Source of the DNA: Sphaerolaimus hirsutus
Lineage: Eukaryota > Nematoda > Chromadorea > Monhysterida > Sphaerolaimidae
Direction of reading: 5' to 3'
Assembly: GCA_964036195.1 (NCBI GenBank)
Contig: OZ038450.1
Location: forward strand, 26,848,794 to 26,912,793
DNA: 64,000 nucleotides
This document shows positions 31,829-41,955 of the stretch, piece by piece. The notes beneath the pieces were generated by a model. The model was given only the letters and a program-made list of their open reading frames with translations, did no database searches and had not been told where the DNA came from. The position numbers and the translations under genes were made by a program. The number at the start of each line of letters is the position of its first letter. The stretch's first letter is position 1.

Positions 31829-34201
31829 ATGATTGGACGTGACGGCGTGTGCGTACCGGATGATAAACGGCACATAATTCAGGACTGGCCGGTACCCATT
31901 ACCGTAAACGAGGTTAAGGGTTTCCTAGGAGCTATAGGTTTTTTTAGACGCATGATTCACAGATGTGCAGAACTGGCCGTACCCCTGTCAAATCTCACGC
32001 GTACGGGACCGAGGGAAAATTACAACAGTGACACCCCAGTGGATCTGACATCGAAACCCAAGGCGTTGGAAGCTTTTCATAAGCTCAAGGAAGCATTGCT
32101 AGGAAGCCTGTGTTTGCAATTTCCCGATCCCAAGCGTATGTTTATAATTATTACAGATGCCTCTAAAATCACTGTTGCAGGCATGTTAGCGCAACGAGCA
32201 GAGGATGAAAAAATACTGCATGCTTGTGCCTTTTACAGCCGGAAGTTAGGTGCAACCCAAAGCAAGTGGCCAGCAATTTCACTGGAAGCGTGTGCGATTT
32301 ATGAAAGTATACGTAATTGGCATTGTTATCTGGCGGGACGACCCTTTGAAGTCTGGACCGACGCCAAGAGTATATCATGGGTAAAGAATCCCAATTTAGA
32401 GACCACCCCGCACGCCATGCTACATAAGTTTGCCTTAGCAATTACGCCATATCAAATCACGTTCAAGCATTTGAGGGGAAAAAGCAATGAATTGGCAGAT
32501 GCGTTATCTAGAAGACAGGACGCGCCAGTGGTATTCGATGAGAAAAAGGACCTGGATGAAGCCTTTGAGCAGTTTGCACAAGTTACGTGCCGTGAAATTG
32601 CTATTCCGCACGACAAACAGGTTACGGTAGCTGCGGCGAGCAGAGCAGCGTACCAGCCAATCAGCGAGCGAGGCAGCGTAAATGAGGAGGCGGAGTTACT
32701 GCGACCAATCAGCGACCGGACGCGCGGGCGAAAAGAGGCGGAGTCTCCTGGGTTGCGAGAATGGCAGCGGAATGCGGAAGCACCTGGAACTGGAACAATG
32801 GCTGGTGGTTCAGGAGCCGGAAATGAAGTTGCTCCGGGTTTAACGAGTGTAACCAAGCGCAGTACGATAATGGCGCTACCTCCCATGACCCCAGTTGATA
32901 AGTTGAAACAATTGCAAGCGGAGGAACCCTATATAGCCGCAACAATAGAAGTGTGTCGCGCAGATAATTTTTACAGTGCTGCACCATATTTTATTGATCA
33001 ATACGGTCTCCTACGTCGCCAGGCAGGAACGTCCCAGATCCCAGGTATACAGTTATATGACCCAGTGTGTATTCCGTCGGAATTAGTTCCATTCGTATTA
33101 GAATTAGCTCACAATCACCCCACGGCGGGCCATTTAGGAATAATAAAAACATTTGAAAGATTGCAGGAGTTCGCGTGGTTCCCAGGAATGCGGCCGGAAA
33201 GTGCGCACTGGGTGGCTACTCGCCCTTCGTGCAACGCCAAGAAAGGTCTCAGAGCGGCAATGCGAACTCAAATGGTGTGCCGCCAGGTAGCCAAAAGGCC
33301 AGGTGATGTGATAGCAGTAGACACAATAGGACCTTTATTAACCACGAAACGCAGAAACCGACATGTGTTAGTGTTTGTTGATCAGTGTACTCGTTTTGGA
33401 ATTGCTGTGCCCGTTCCCGACATAAAACAAGACACGGTATCATTTGCATTCTCATTGCACATTTTGCCCATATTTAGTGTGCCAGCTATTATACTCAGTG
33501 ATAACGCCCCTAGCTTTACCGAGGGCACTTTTGCCAAGCTTTTACAATATTTGAACGCGACCCAACATACATCTTTTGCGTACACCCCCAAGAGTAACGG
33601 AATGGTGGAACGTAGGAATGGTGTTCTGATGGAAATAGTGTCCCACTATGTAAATCGTACACATGACGATTGGGACATACATTTAGGAGCCGCTGTACAT
33701 GCGTACAATACATCGAAACACCCGTCTCTGCTAACCACCCCCTATGCGTTGCTATTTGGCAAGCCTGCTGCGTCTATGTGGGAGCGTATGATTGAGCCTC
33801 CCTCTGACACTGAGGCATTGCCATCATTGCCGCATAAGCACGCCCTTATAAATGAGTTAGGTGCGCGTTTGACTACAGCACGCGAAGCTGCGCACACCGC
33901 TTTAGCAAGGGCGCAGCAAAAGGAACAATTTTACGCCAATCGCCGTGCACGCCGATTAAATGTGCAACACGGGCAAGCGGTACGCGTGTACATGCCGCGT
34001 ATTACACAGTTGACGGGCCCTAGTAAGAAATTCGCGCCTCGTTTTATAGGCCCATATGAGTGTATTGATTATGCCCACCCATTAGTGACTTTATTCAATA
34101 ATATTAATAGGAAAATATATGTAGTTCATGCAGATCGCTGCAAGGCAACCAGTGAATATTTAATTCCCCCTTCTTACAGTGAATTATACAACGACGACTA
34201 A
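31829..34201 (+). CDS. RT connection, RNase H and integrase (790 codons)
   Basis: Residues 1-100 are the RT thumb/connection (VKGFLGAIGFFRRMI). RNase H covers about 105-240 (ITDASK, LEACAIYE, WTDAKS, LADALSR). An Ala/Gln/Arg-rich linker of about 110 residues follows. Integrase has an HNHPTAGHLG zinc region (about 427), then VDTIGP (D about 497), LSDNAPSF (D about 557) and NGMVERRNG (E about 592): a complete DDE triad. The zinc finger keeps only one of its two cysteines (RPSC where CPxC is usual; a TGC-to-CGC change would explain it). The C-terminal part has the GPYECID chromodomain-free tail typical of simple Gypsy integrases. The stop at 34201 is followed by a 224-base spacer. Confidence 0.9.
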   Translation: MIGRDGVCVPDDKRHIIQDWPVPITVNEVKGFLGAIGFFRRMIHRCAELAVPLSNLTRTGPRENYNSDTPVDLTSKPKALEAFHKLKEALLGSLCLQFPDPKRMFIIITDASKITVAGMLAQRAEDEKILHACAFYSRKLGATQSKWPAISLEACAIYESIRNWHCYLAGRPFEVWTDAKSISWVKNPNLETTPHAMLHKFALAITPYQITFKHLRGKSNELADALSRRQDAPVVFDEKKDLDEAFEQFAQVTCREIAIPHDKQVTVAAASRAAYQPISERGSVNEEAELLRPISDRTRGRKEAESPGLREWQRNAEAPGTGTMAGGSGAGNEVAPGLTSVTKRSTIMALPPMTPVDKLKQLQAEEPYIAATIEVCRADNFYSAAPYFIDQYGLLRRQAGTSQIPGIQLYDPVCIPSELVPFVLELAHNHPTAGHLGIIKTFERLQEFAWFPGMRPESAHWVATRPSCNAKKGLRAAMRTQMVCRQVAKRPGDVIAVDTIGPLLTTKRRNRHVLVFVDQCTRFGIAVPVPDIKQDTVSFAFSLHILPIFSVPAIILSDNAPSFTEGTFAKLLQYLNATQHTSFAYTPKSNGMVERRNGVLMEIVSHYVNRTHDDWDIHLGAAVHAYNTSKHPSLLTTPYALLFGKPAASMWERMIEPPSDTEALPSLPHKHALINELGARLTTAREAAHTALARAQQKEQFYANRRARRLNVQHGQAVRVYMPRITQLTGPSKKFAPRFIGPYECIDYAHPLVTLFNNINRKIYVVHADRCKATSEYLIPPSYSELYNDD

Positions 34202-34425
34202 AATTAATTAATTACACGTTAATTAGCTGTTACGACGGCCACCGTCACGCCGCGCCGCCCGGACCAAGGTATAAAAAGCGTGATGTGTGTGTGAGAGTGT
34301 GTGTGTTCGTAGGAAGCTCGTGCACCCCTTTTGCCCACGGGTAACTGGACCGCACGAGTTTTTATTACTTTCCCCGTTCATTAAAATTTCGCAATTAATT
34401 ATTTTATAACATTGACATAATTATA
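34202..34425 (+). promoter_or_regulatory. Intergenic spacer with internal TATA box
   Basis: GGTATAAAAAGCG (TATA at 34270-34277) is followed by a GT-rich stretch and TTCGTAGG, then an AT-rich leader to the helicase ATG at 34426. This arrangement would suit a separate transcript for the helicase ORF. A splice acceptor is an alternative explanation. Not proven. Confidence 0.4.
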
Positions 34426-36984
34426 ATGGCCTCGGCCTCTTGCAAACGCCCATTCGAAGGTGCAGACGTCCCGCCCATCAAATCCAAGGAAACAAATACG
34501 CATGGTGCCTGCGGCGGCGGAACCGTTCCCCCGCGACAACTTTACCGCGCGCTGCAGATGCAAAACGGACCGGAAATCTACCCCAGCAGAGGGAAATTCG
34601 AAGGTTGGGTAGACCAAGTGTACATTGATACGGGTACCGACGGGCATGTTGAGTATCAGTGCCATGTGAAAATTTCTGAGCAAACTATGGCAATACTCAG
34701 CGAAAATGAGCAATGGGTGAACGCGGATGAGGCATATCCGTACTTTTATTACTCGACAAAACGGGCGAAGGCGGCCAGAGACAAAAGGACCACCCAGTTG
34801 GTGGATCTGTGTTCAAGAATTCAGAAACAGCACCCCTCGATGTTTTTGCCCCTGGTGCGCCACGGAATGCGTTTTTCGGCGACCACGATTGCACAGAAAA
34901 TAGAAAACCCGCGGTACTGGGAGTTTACCGGTGTTGTGATATGGGGTAACCAGACCAAATGCCCCCTAAACATTGCCGCCCCGATTGTAGTGAGTACGCA
35001 GGGCACGCGGCGCATCACTCAGGCGGCGCGCACGTTGACACGTGGCGACACTTCCGGTTACCAGCCGTACACAAGCGACTGGAAAACAGCGCGGCTGCGA
35101 GCGGCCTTCATGCCTTCAAATTACAAGAACCTGGACCCGCTGGGCGCGGCGGAGCGAGGCGATGCCGGGCCGGAAAAGTTGGTCATTTTACACCACGAAT
35201 ATGTGAGTGACCCCAGAGTGGAAACTTTGAGTGCTGGGCAGTTGGGGCTGGCCCATGTCAAGTATCACGACCTGAACGACTTAGATGTGTTTGGTGACGA
35301 ATTTTACGGCCATGCATACGGGCTGCAGATCGCCATGGCCGAGGACATCAGCACAACGGGCGTTCAGCCGGACACAGAGAACCGAGACAACATGGACATA
35401 TTTTTGAGGTACAAAATGAGTATTTTAGCAGCGGCCCACTGCTACAACGAGTCATTTTTGCGGTTTCGGGCGAAACGCGCAACGGACGTGTGCGCAAATG
35501 TATTCTGGGAGCACACGCCGCAGGGCACTGCATGCGACATTATGGTGCGCCGCCCGGACCCAGAGGAATTACAAGCGGACACTTTTGAGGGACCAGAAGA
35601 GCAGCGCGTCTGTTTACTGGAGCAGGTGAATACACAGACACAGCTGCTGAACCAGGCGATGCCCATGTCAGTTGTGAGCTTGGTGCAGGCCCGACCTGAT
35701 GAAGACAAACCAGCTGCAGGCAGCCCCAATTTGTCAGTGAGAATTACCAGTGTGGAATCGGAGCCAGCCACTACAATGCTGCGTGCGAAATTGGACACGA
35801 CAGCGTCGCAGTCAGTGCTGCCCCGTACCCTGGAGGATGGACGGTACATGGTGCGCGGCTCCAACGACTCGCCCAATTATGACCGAACCATGTGGTCACT
35901 GCAGGCCGCCCTGAACAAGGCGCCGGTCGGCTGGGTGCCAAAAGTGGTTCAGGGGTCAAAAGTACTCACCCTGGAGGCGCAAATCCAATTAGCTGTGATA
36001 TTGAATTTGCGTCTGCTGGATGACGAAACTGACTGGGCGCTAATTAGCTGCGAGGCTAATGAGCAGTATGAATCATTGTTCAGGGGAAGAAATGAACAAA
36101 TGATTCAGGCCAAACTAGGTGAGTTTCTGCCACAACAAGGACAGGTAGAAGTTTTAGGAGCTGTGATCACAGCCGTGCGCATGCGCAAACCCCTTTTGAT
36201 TATGTGTGACTCGCCTTTCGGGTCTGGGAAGACGACCACACAAAATCAACTGGCGTATGTGTGTTCGCGCGGCTATAATTATTACAACGCGAGACCCAGG
36301 GTACGCGCGGGCTCTGACTTGCCGTCTGACAAGCAGCCGAACGCCAAATACCACTCAAGGCTCATCACGTGCACCGTCAACTCGGCGGCCAACAAAGGAG
36401 CGCGCAGAGCGCTGACCAACCTGAAAAAATTAGGGCAGCGGGACATTTTTGGGGCTTTGGAAGTTTTGTTGCGGGAACGCGCAAAATGGACCGCCATGGC
36501 TGATACGCCATTTTCTGAAATGCAAAAACTGGAGGGTTTTGAAGACTTTTTGAAATTGAGAGCGGCATTTCTGGTGCGCGTTTTGAGCCCCATGTGGGAA
36601 AGTGATGCCACTTATGGCACCACTCCCGCGACCCAATTACCAACCCTGCACACCCTAGCACAGCAAACCGGCCACAACATTGTCCGTCTCAGCCCCAAAT
36701 GGACAGCAGCGCTGGAAAAGTACGACGGCGCCAAAAAGGACTACGAGCTGGTGGATGAGATCATCAACAACTGCACGGATGATGCCGTTATCCGCGCGCA
36801 GCTGACCGAGCAAGTGCCCTTTCTCACCGCCGAGGATGGGGACGAACAGCCATTTGACGACTTCGAGGGAGGTGTGGCGGGCGCCCGGGCTGGAGAGGCT
36901 AGTTTAGCTGACCAGGGGTTCTGGGGTAAGGTGCTGCGTAGGGCGCTGTCTAAATATGTCAGGGCTACGGTCAGGCTGCACTGA
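34426..36984 (+). CDS. SF1 (UPF1-like) helicase, N-terminal region and motifs I/Ia
   Basis: The 852-codon ORF starts at an ATG in an AT-rich context. Residues 1-590 match no family I recognise: a basic start, a folded-looking middle, and a polar 440-500 stretch. The Walker A loop MCDSPFGSGKTT is at about residues 594-604. A motif Ia-like ITCTVNSAANKGA follows, in the position of the UPF1-type xxNxAxD segment. An acidic linker precedes the TGA at 36982-36984; the helicase continues in the same frame. ATP-dependent nucleic acid unwinding is inferred from the motif set. The ORF is visibly more GC-rich than the pol ORFs and flanks, which points to a different origin. It lies inside the LTRs and on the same strand as pol. 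Confidence 0.8.
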   Translation: MASASCKRPFEGADVPPIKSKETNTHGACGGGTVPPRQLYRALQMQNGPEIYPSRGKFEGWVDQVYIDTGTDGHVEYQCHVKISEQTMAILSENEQWVNADEAYPYFYYSTKRAKAARDKRTTQLVDLCSRIQKQHPSMFLPLVRHGMRFSATTIAQKIENPRYWEFTGVVIWGNQTKCPLNIAAPIVVSTQGTRRITQAARTLTRGDTSGYQPYTSDWKTARLRAAFMPSNYKNLDPLGAAERGDAGPEKLVILHHEYVSDPRVETLSAGQLGLAHVKYHDLNDLDVFGDEFYGHAYGLQIAMAEDISTTGVQPDTENRDNMDIFLRYKMSILAAAHCYNESFLRFRAKRATDVCANVFWEHTPQGTACDIMVRRPDPEELQADTFEGPEEQRVCLLEQVNTQTQLLNQAMPMSVVSLVQARPDEDKPAAGSPNLSVRITSVESEPATTMLRAKLDTTASQSVLPRTLEDGRYMVRGSNDSPNYDRTMWSLQAALNKAPVGWVPKVVQGSKVLTLEAQIQLAVILNLRLLDDETDWALISCEANEQYESLFRGRNEQMIQAKLGEFLPQQGQVEVLGAVITAVRMRKPLLIMCDSPFGSGKTTTQNQLAYVCSRGYNYYNARPRVRAGSDLPSDKQPNAKYHSRLITCTVNSAANKGARRALTNLKKLGQRDIFGALEVLLRERAKWTAMADTPFSEMQKLEGFEDFLKLRAAFLVRVLSPMWESDATYGTTPATQLPTLHTLAQQTGHNIVRLSPKWTAALEKYDGAKKDYELVDEIINNCTDDAVIRAQLTEQVPFLTAEDGDEQPFDDFEGGVAGARAGEASLADQGFWGKVLRRALSKYVRATVRLH

Positions 36985-37830
36985 GTGTTTTTGGAAGTGG
37001 TGCAGCCCGGTCAAATCCATGTCACTTTAGACTCCGCCCACGACACCCGTATAAAAAGTGTGACTGCGTGCGCGGTAATTATTGACAAAGCGTCATTGGC
37101 GTCTGACGCTGCAGTGATTAGTGTGGTTCAGGCGGCCCAGCTCCCAGTAAACGGCATGCTACTTCTATTTGGAGACAGTAAACAATTGACGCGTATGATT
37201 CGCGTGCAAGACTGGGTGGAGCCCGTCCTGAAACCCGAACCCACCCTCATTGATAGGCTCACACAGTACCAACTATGCCCTGTGGTTCACTTGGAAACAG
37301 TGTTCCGCGGGCATCGCCAGCTCATTCAGGCCAACTCTGTGGCAGCGTACCATGGATTGCTGCGCGCCTACAACGACAAGGCAGCGCACGGCGCCACCAT
37401 GTTGCCCGCGCCCGGCGACTCCGAGGACGGCGTCACGCTGTTGTCCACACTGGTGCACCAGGGCTGCGAGTCAAAAGAGGGCATGTCAATCATCAACAAG
37501 ACCAAACTGCGAATCATCCTGCACCTCTACGACTACTTCGTGGCCACTGTGAAAGAAGATCCCACCCTACCCTGGGCGGATTTAACGGACCCCGCTAGTT
37601 TACTAATTGTGTGTTTCTACGCGCCGCAGGCGCGCACCCTAATTAGTAGGTTAACAGCCCATACAGAACACGACGCGGCCTACTGGGCCACCCGTGTAAT
37701 CACTGCCGACAAAGCCCAGGCCCGTGAAGCGGAAGTGGTCATTGTTTCCTGCGTGCGCGGCAGCCCGCCAACCGACTCCGCCCAGCTGGATGCCGACCCC
37801 AGGAAGGCGTACGGTAGAGTTGGATTTGTG
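36985..37830 (+). pseudogene. SF1 helicase, motifs II-V (after TGA, before hAT insertion)
   Basis: It continues the helicase frame. Motif II appears as VIIDKAS (37078-37095), where the family has D-E-A-S/D; a single GAA-to-AAA change explains the Lys. Motif III is LLFGDSKQL (37165-37188). The HLETVFRGHRQL segment matches motif IV. Motif V/Va is ADKAQAREAEVVIVSCVRG, with Ala where the family has Gly after Gln. The frame then runs into the 37831-38382 transposon just before motif VI. Loss of the catalytic Glu suggests the protein was inactive or decaying. Confidence 0.8.
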
Positions 37831-38382
37831 TAGGGTGTCAAATTTCCATTTTCCGTTTTCCGTTTTCGTTTTCCGCAGGCAAATTTTTTCCGTTTTCCGT
37901 TCCGTTTTCCGGCCGGTGAAATTTTTTTTCCATTTTCCGTTCCGTTTTCCGGCCACCTTTTTTTCCGTTTCCGTTTTTCCGGCTCATTTTCCGTTTTCCA
38001 GTTAAATTTTCAGTTTTTCTGCCTTTTTTCCGTTTTCCGGCTCAATATCCAGTTTTTCCGCCTTTTTTCCGTTTTCCACCTCAATTTTCTGCTTTCCGCC
38101 TCATTTTACCCTTTTCTGGCTCAACTTTTGGCTTTCTGTTCCAGCCAAACTGGTAAACAGTCATGCAGATTGTCAATTATGTACAAAAAAAATTCTGTTT
38201 CCAGCAAAATTTCCGTGAATTTTATTGTTTTTTTGGCAAAATTTCAGCAAATTTTTCCATTTCCATGCGAATTCCATTTTTCCGTTTCCGTTTTTCCGAC
38301 CCCTTTTTCCGTTTTCCGGCCGCTGAAATTTTTTTTCCGTTTCCGTTTCCGTTTTCCGTAAAAAATTTTTTTTGACACCCTA
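37831..38382. mobile_element. TTCCG-array hAT-type element inserted in the helicase ORF
   Basis: It runs from TAGGGTGTCAAATTTCC to TTTTTTTGACACCCTA. The 8-bp TSD GATTTGTG is perfect (37823-37830 and 38383-38390). The interior is a TTTTCCGTTTCCG array (AAACGG on the other strand) with a CATGCAGATTGTCAATTATG core. It is the youngest visible event in the helicase ORF. Confidence 0.95.
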
Positions 38383-38957
38383 GATTTGTGGCAGAATTGC
38401 CCCGGGGAAACGTAGCTACCTCCCGCGCCAAATGTGTACGTGTGGTGGTAGCCAACACCGAGACCATGTTGTGGTCAACTTTCTTTCACCGGTTTCTGAC
38501 AGTCGAAAGCATGACTGAGAGAATTTACACTTACGAGTCGGGCCAGATCTGGGGAAACGTGCTGGGGTACTGGCCACATGAGTGGCGCCCGCGGGCCGAC
38601 TTGAAAGAACTAGTCGGACCTGAAAAATACCCGGCACTCGAAGAAGACCTGAAAGCGGAAATTCAGCCCGATATTGAAACCGCTACCTCAAGCTCTGACT
38701 CCTCCGCGGACGTGTGGGAGGAGGTCGTGCCGGTGGTAGAGGAGGTTGTGCCCGTAGTTGAGCCAGTTTACTGCCCTAATGAAGACTATTCCCCCATTAG
38801 CAACAACATGGCGGCCATGGCACTGCAGAACGTGGCCGAGCCCCCCTCGCCGCCGCCCGAGCACAACGACGCGGTCGATGCCATCCCGCTGCCACCGGAG
38901 GACGCTCCAGCGCAGCAGGTAGAACACCTCATGGAAAATGGTAATTGTGAAAATTGA
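38383..38957 (+). pseudogene. SF1 helicase, motif VI and C-terminal tail
   Basis: Right after the TSD comes a motif VI-like RGNVATSRAKCVRVVVAN (family: R.NVA.TRAK), which completes the helicase core. About 160 further residues follow: an aromatic segment, a Ser/Asp-rich acidic patch, a Val/Glu repeat (EEVVPVVEEVVPVVE) and a Pro-rich tail ending at the TGA near 38957. The tail has no recognised domain. Confidence 0.75.
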
Positions 38958-39531
38958 TAGGAGACAATTTTTTAATTAGAATAAAATATAAGGTTTCAAA
39001 GTGCGATATTTTATGCACAACTTTTTTGTCTTCAGGAGAAACAGACAACTTTGTAACAGAAAACGAATGGTCAAACATACATGTTAATATTCCATGAAAA
39101 TAATTAGAAAATCTTGTTGACGATCAATTTTCACACACACGAATTGCGACATGTCGGTCGAGCAGGTAACTTGAATGTTGATCCCAAATTGCCCGTCCAG
39201 CAGTGGCACAATGCTGCGAAGTGACCCAATTAGAGTTCTATTTAATTAGTCTTTGTAAAATAAAAAATAAAACTTTTTCTCACATCGAGCCCTGTGCGGG
39301 AACCAAAATTTCGAAGTTTCGGGCACAAAAAGCTGGCACAGCAGAAAGCTGATGCCATAGTTCGAATGAAGACAAGCCATATTTGCACCCCCAGGGCATG
39401 TGACTGCCACGGCCATCCACCGAAAAATGCAGAGAAGTCATGATTTTTGAATAACCGAAAAACGGTGCAAAACACTTTTTCTGAACATGTCGTTTTTAGC
39501 CCAGAGGTAAAAAATTAATGGCTGGTGGGAT
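38958..39531 (+). other. 3' untranslated region of the LTR element
   Basis: AT-rich, with no ORF of note. The bases before the 3' LTR (AGAGGTAAAAAATTAATGGC) contain only a weak purine run, so the polypurine tract is poor or decayed. Confidence 0.5.
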
Positions 39532-41176
39532 TGTAGGTGGAAATATGGCTAGCCAGTCATGCGTAAAAATGTAATGACCATCTTGTGCAGACACTCCGAC
39601 GACTCGAGAACGACCATGTGTGACCGAATGACGGCCCGCGGTGCACAGGGAAATCACAGTGAACGCGAGGTTCGCTGTGCACTGCAAATCCGCCAACAAG
39701 GCCGCAGCCCCAGGACGGTACGCCCGAATGGACACTACTGCGGCCATGAAATTTATTAAGTATTTCTCTTTCCATTAATTACGTAACTATTCCCTTGTGA
39801 TTTTAATTGTTTCATTTCCTGTTTCATTTAATTAAGCTAATTAAGTTACCCGCATTTTAAGTTAATTAAGTGATTACTCTCGTTTTTCTTTTGGACATGT
39901 AATTTCGAATTTTAATTTTTAAGGTTTCTATTAAGTTTACATAGTTGATCAAAAGGGTGCAGTGTCTGGGAATTGGTTGGAAAAGCTTTGAAGTTTCTTG
40001 TTAAGCTAAAGGTGTCGACTCTGTTAAACACCTTGGCGCCCCGATAGATAACATTCAGAAATTTCCCCGACCAAGTGCGTTTTTAGTTAGGACTAGGTAA
40101 TGGGTGGAAAAGTGGCAAAACGGCAATTATTGTCGACATGCGACTGCAAGACACACGCAGAGCACAGTCTAAAGTGAAGAGCACAGCAGTGCCGACTAAT
40201 TATTCCCATCACCCAGGGTGATTGGTGAACTCACAAGTGCTAGTGTCTTTGTAGCGCGTGTACATGCCCGAAGTTCCAACCCTTACCCGGCAATGCAATA
40301 ACCTTGAGTAAACCCCCGCAAATGAGCGTTCTTTCTGTGGCCTTGGTCGGGCGCGCTATAAAATATTTCACCTAAAGGGGCGCAGGGTGATAACACGTGT
40401 CACACCACCTGTTCTAAATTGTACCGTAACCTCTGAGTAAAAACCCAGTTTATGACACTCACCTCTGAGATAATTTGTATTTTAATTACGTCAGATTAAT
40501 CACCGTTACCTTATTTTTGGTTTAATTCCCGTTTGCATTTTTATCATTTTCCCGCATTCATTTAATTTACCCGTGCCTTGTATGCTATATTATTTGTTTT
40601 CCAGTGAGCATTGTTTTTGCTTTGTAATCTTCTAATTACAGTTAATTGTTGTGTCTCAGATTTAGTATTCATTAATGTTAGACTTTTTGTGATTATAAAA
40701 CGCACTGATTTTACGTTTTTTCACCCACTAGAGGCTTTACGACTCACTTGTGCTATTGTGAAATTGACTCTGACTATATTGCTAAATAAAGTTCCCGTGA
40801 ATCCAACTTGATCCCCCTGAAGCATACTAACTGCTTGTATTTTAATTTGATTTTTATTAATTACGGCTTTATTTTATTTACGGCTTATTAACAGTTAATC
40901 GAAGTAAACCGCCAGCTGCAGTTACGAAAGGGATTGGTAAGTTGCCGTGTCCGTCCTCAGGAACTTGTCAGGACCCCAAGGGGTACTGGCGCTGTTCCTG
41001 ATTTGCGTGTAAAATCCCTGTACCATAAAAACAAACATTTGTTTAATTACGCACGCAATTAAAAGCGCAAAGGGACCGGAATTTACAATTCTCTGCCGCG
41101 GTAACTCGACGAGTGGCGTATTTGTGTGGTAAAAACGGAAACTAGTAAAATTAGTAAAAATGTAAAATATCTGACA
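39532..41176 (+). repeat. 3' LTR, full length (1645 bp)
   Basis: It begins TGTAGGTGG and ends CTGACA before the TSD GTAT. TATAAAA is at 40694-40700 and AATAAA at 40785-40790. It contains about 170 terminal bases that are absent from the 5' LTR. Confidence 0.92.
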
Positions 41177-41955
41177 GTATCATCATTCTTGTTGTAAACT
41201 TGCTGCTCACCAGTCTTTGTTTGATGGCGGTTTTCTGCCGCTCAAGGCAGCATTTAACGACGCCAGCCATCATAAGAGGTATTGGCAGATGGCCAAAACC
41301 GTGTTTTCTTGAATAAGGTTGATTTCAGCCGGTTTTAGAGCCTTCGGTCTTGGTTTTCTTCGTTTTTCACTTCAACGGTTTTTGATCCCAAGTAAACGGT
41401 TGGTGTGCTTTAGATGGCAGCAGGCACTCTCGTAACTGAAGAACATCCATGTGTTTTCTTTAACCGTGAGTAGGGCATTTGGGCCACCTAAAAAGGCAAA
41501 TAACTCGATACATTAACCCCCCATAAAAATGAGTAAAATCAAGTCCAATTTTTTTTGAACGAACCTGGATTAAGGCCCCTTACTCACTGCATTTGTGTGA
41601 CGACAGTAGATCTTACTCGTCACAGACCGTTTTGTGATGACAAATCTATTTTTTAGCAGATTTTCAGAGTGTGATGACTGGTCGGCCTCGTTATTGGCGA
41701 CAAGTAGCGACCCTTTTTTAACCATGCTCATTGTGACGACTAGATCAAATATTTTACTTGTCGTCACACTCGCGCAATGCGACGACCAATTTTTTTAAAT
41801 TGTCGGCGCACCTGTCGGGCTCCAAGCATAGCTGGAATGAGGGTGGCATTTTAGGGGTGGGGGGTCTCCAAAGAGTGGCGCCTTCCCATGCTGGTGTACG
41901 TCAGCCGATTTTGATGTTGTTTGAGTATGTTGGTGTTTGGGGTCGGGGCTACGAC

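Larger units (their letters stand above)
27554..41176 (+). mobile_element. Ty3/Gypsy-type LTR retroelement carrying an SF1 helicase
   Basis: It is flanked by a 4-bp TSD GTAT (27550-27553 and 41177-41180). The uninterrupted target is present in unit 1 at about 17632 (CAAGGTATCATC). The LTRs begin TG, and the 3' LTR ends CA. Order: 5' LTR (truncated), membrane-protein/protease ORF, RT, RNase H, integrase, spacer with TATA box, helicase ORF, 3' LTR. PR-RT-RH-IN order and the H-H-C(-C)/DDE integrase support Ty3/Gypsy-type rather than Copia. No gag, no primer-binding site and no strong polypurine tract are visible. By eye the LTRs differ at roughly two dozen sites over 1.48 kb, so the copy is old, and the ORFs carry several lesions. 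Confidence 0.92.

Noticed and set aside
37724..38375. Phe/Pro/Arg-rich frames inside the TTCCG arrays (also 41921-42604, 43905-44243 and 49205-49502)
   Set aside because: Translations of AAACGG/TTCCG repeats, except for the two signal-peptide-like ORFs at 44347 and 45017, which are not array-derived.
29032..38957. Alternative genetic code with TGA as sense
   Set aside because: The element also has a TAA and a frameshift, and the secreted-peptide copy A3 and the helicase tail appear to end at TGA. Decay is simpler.
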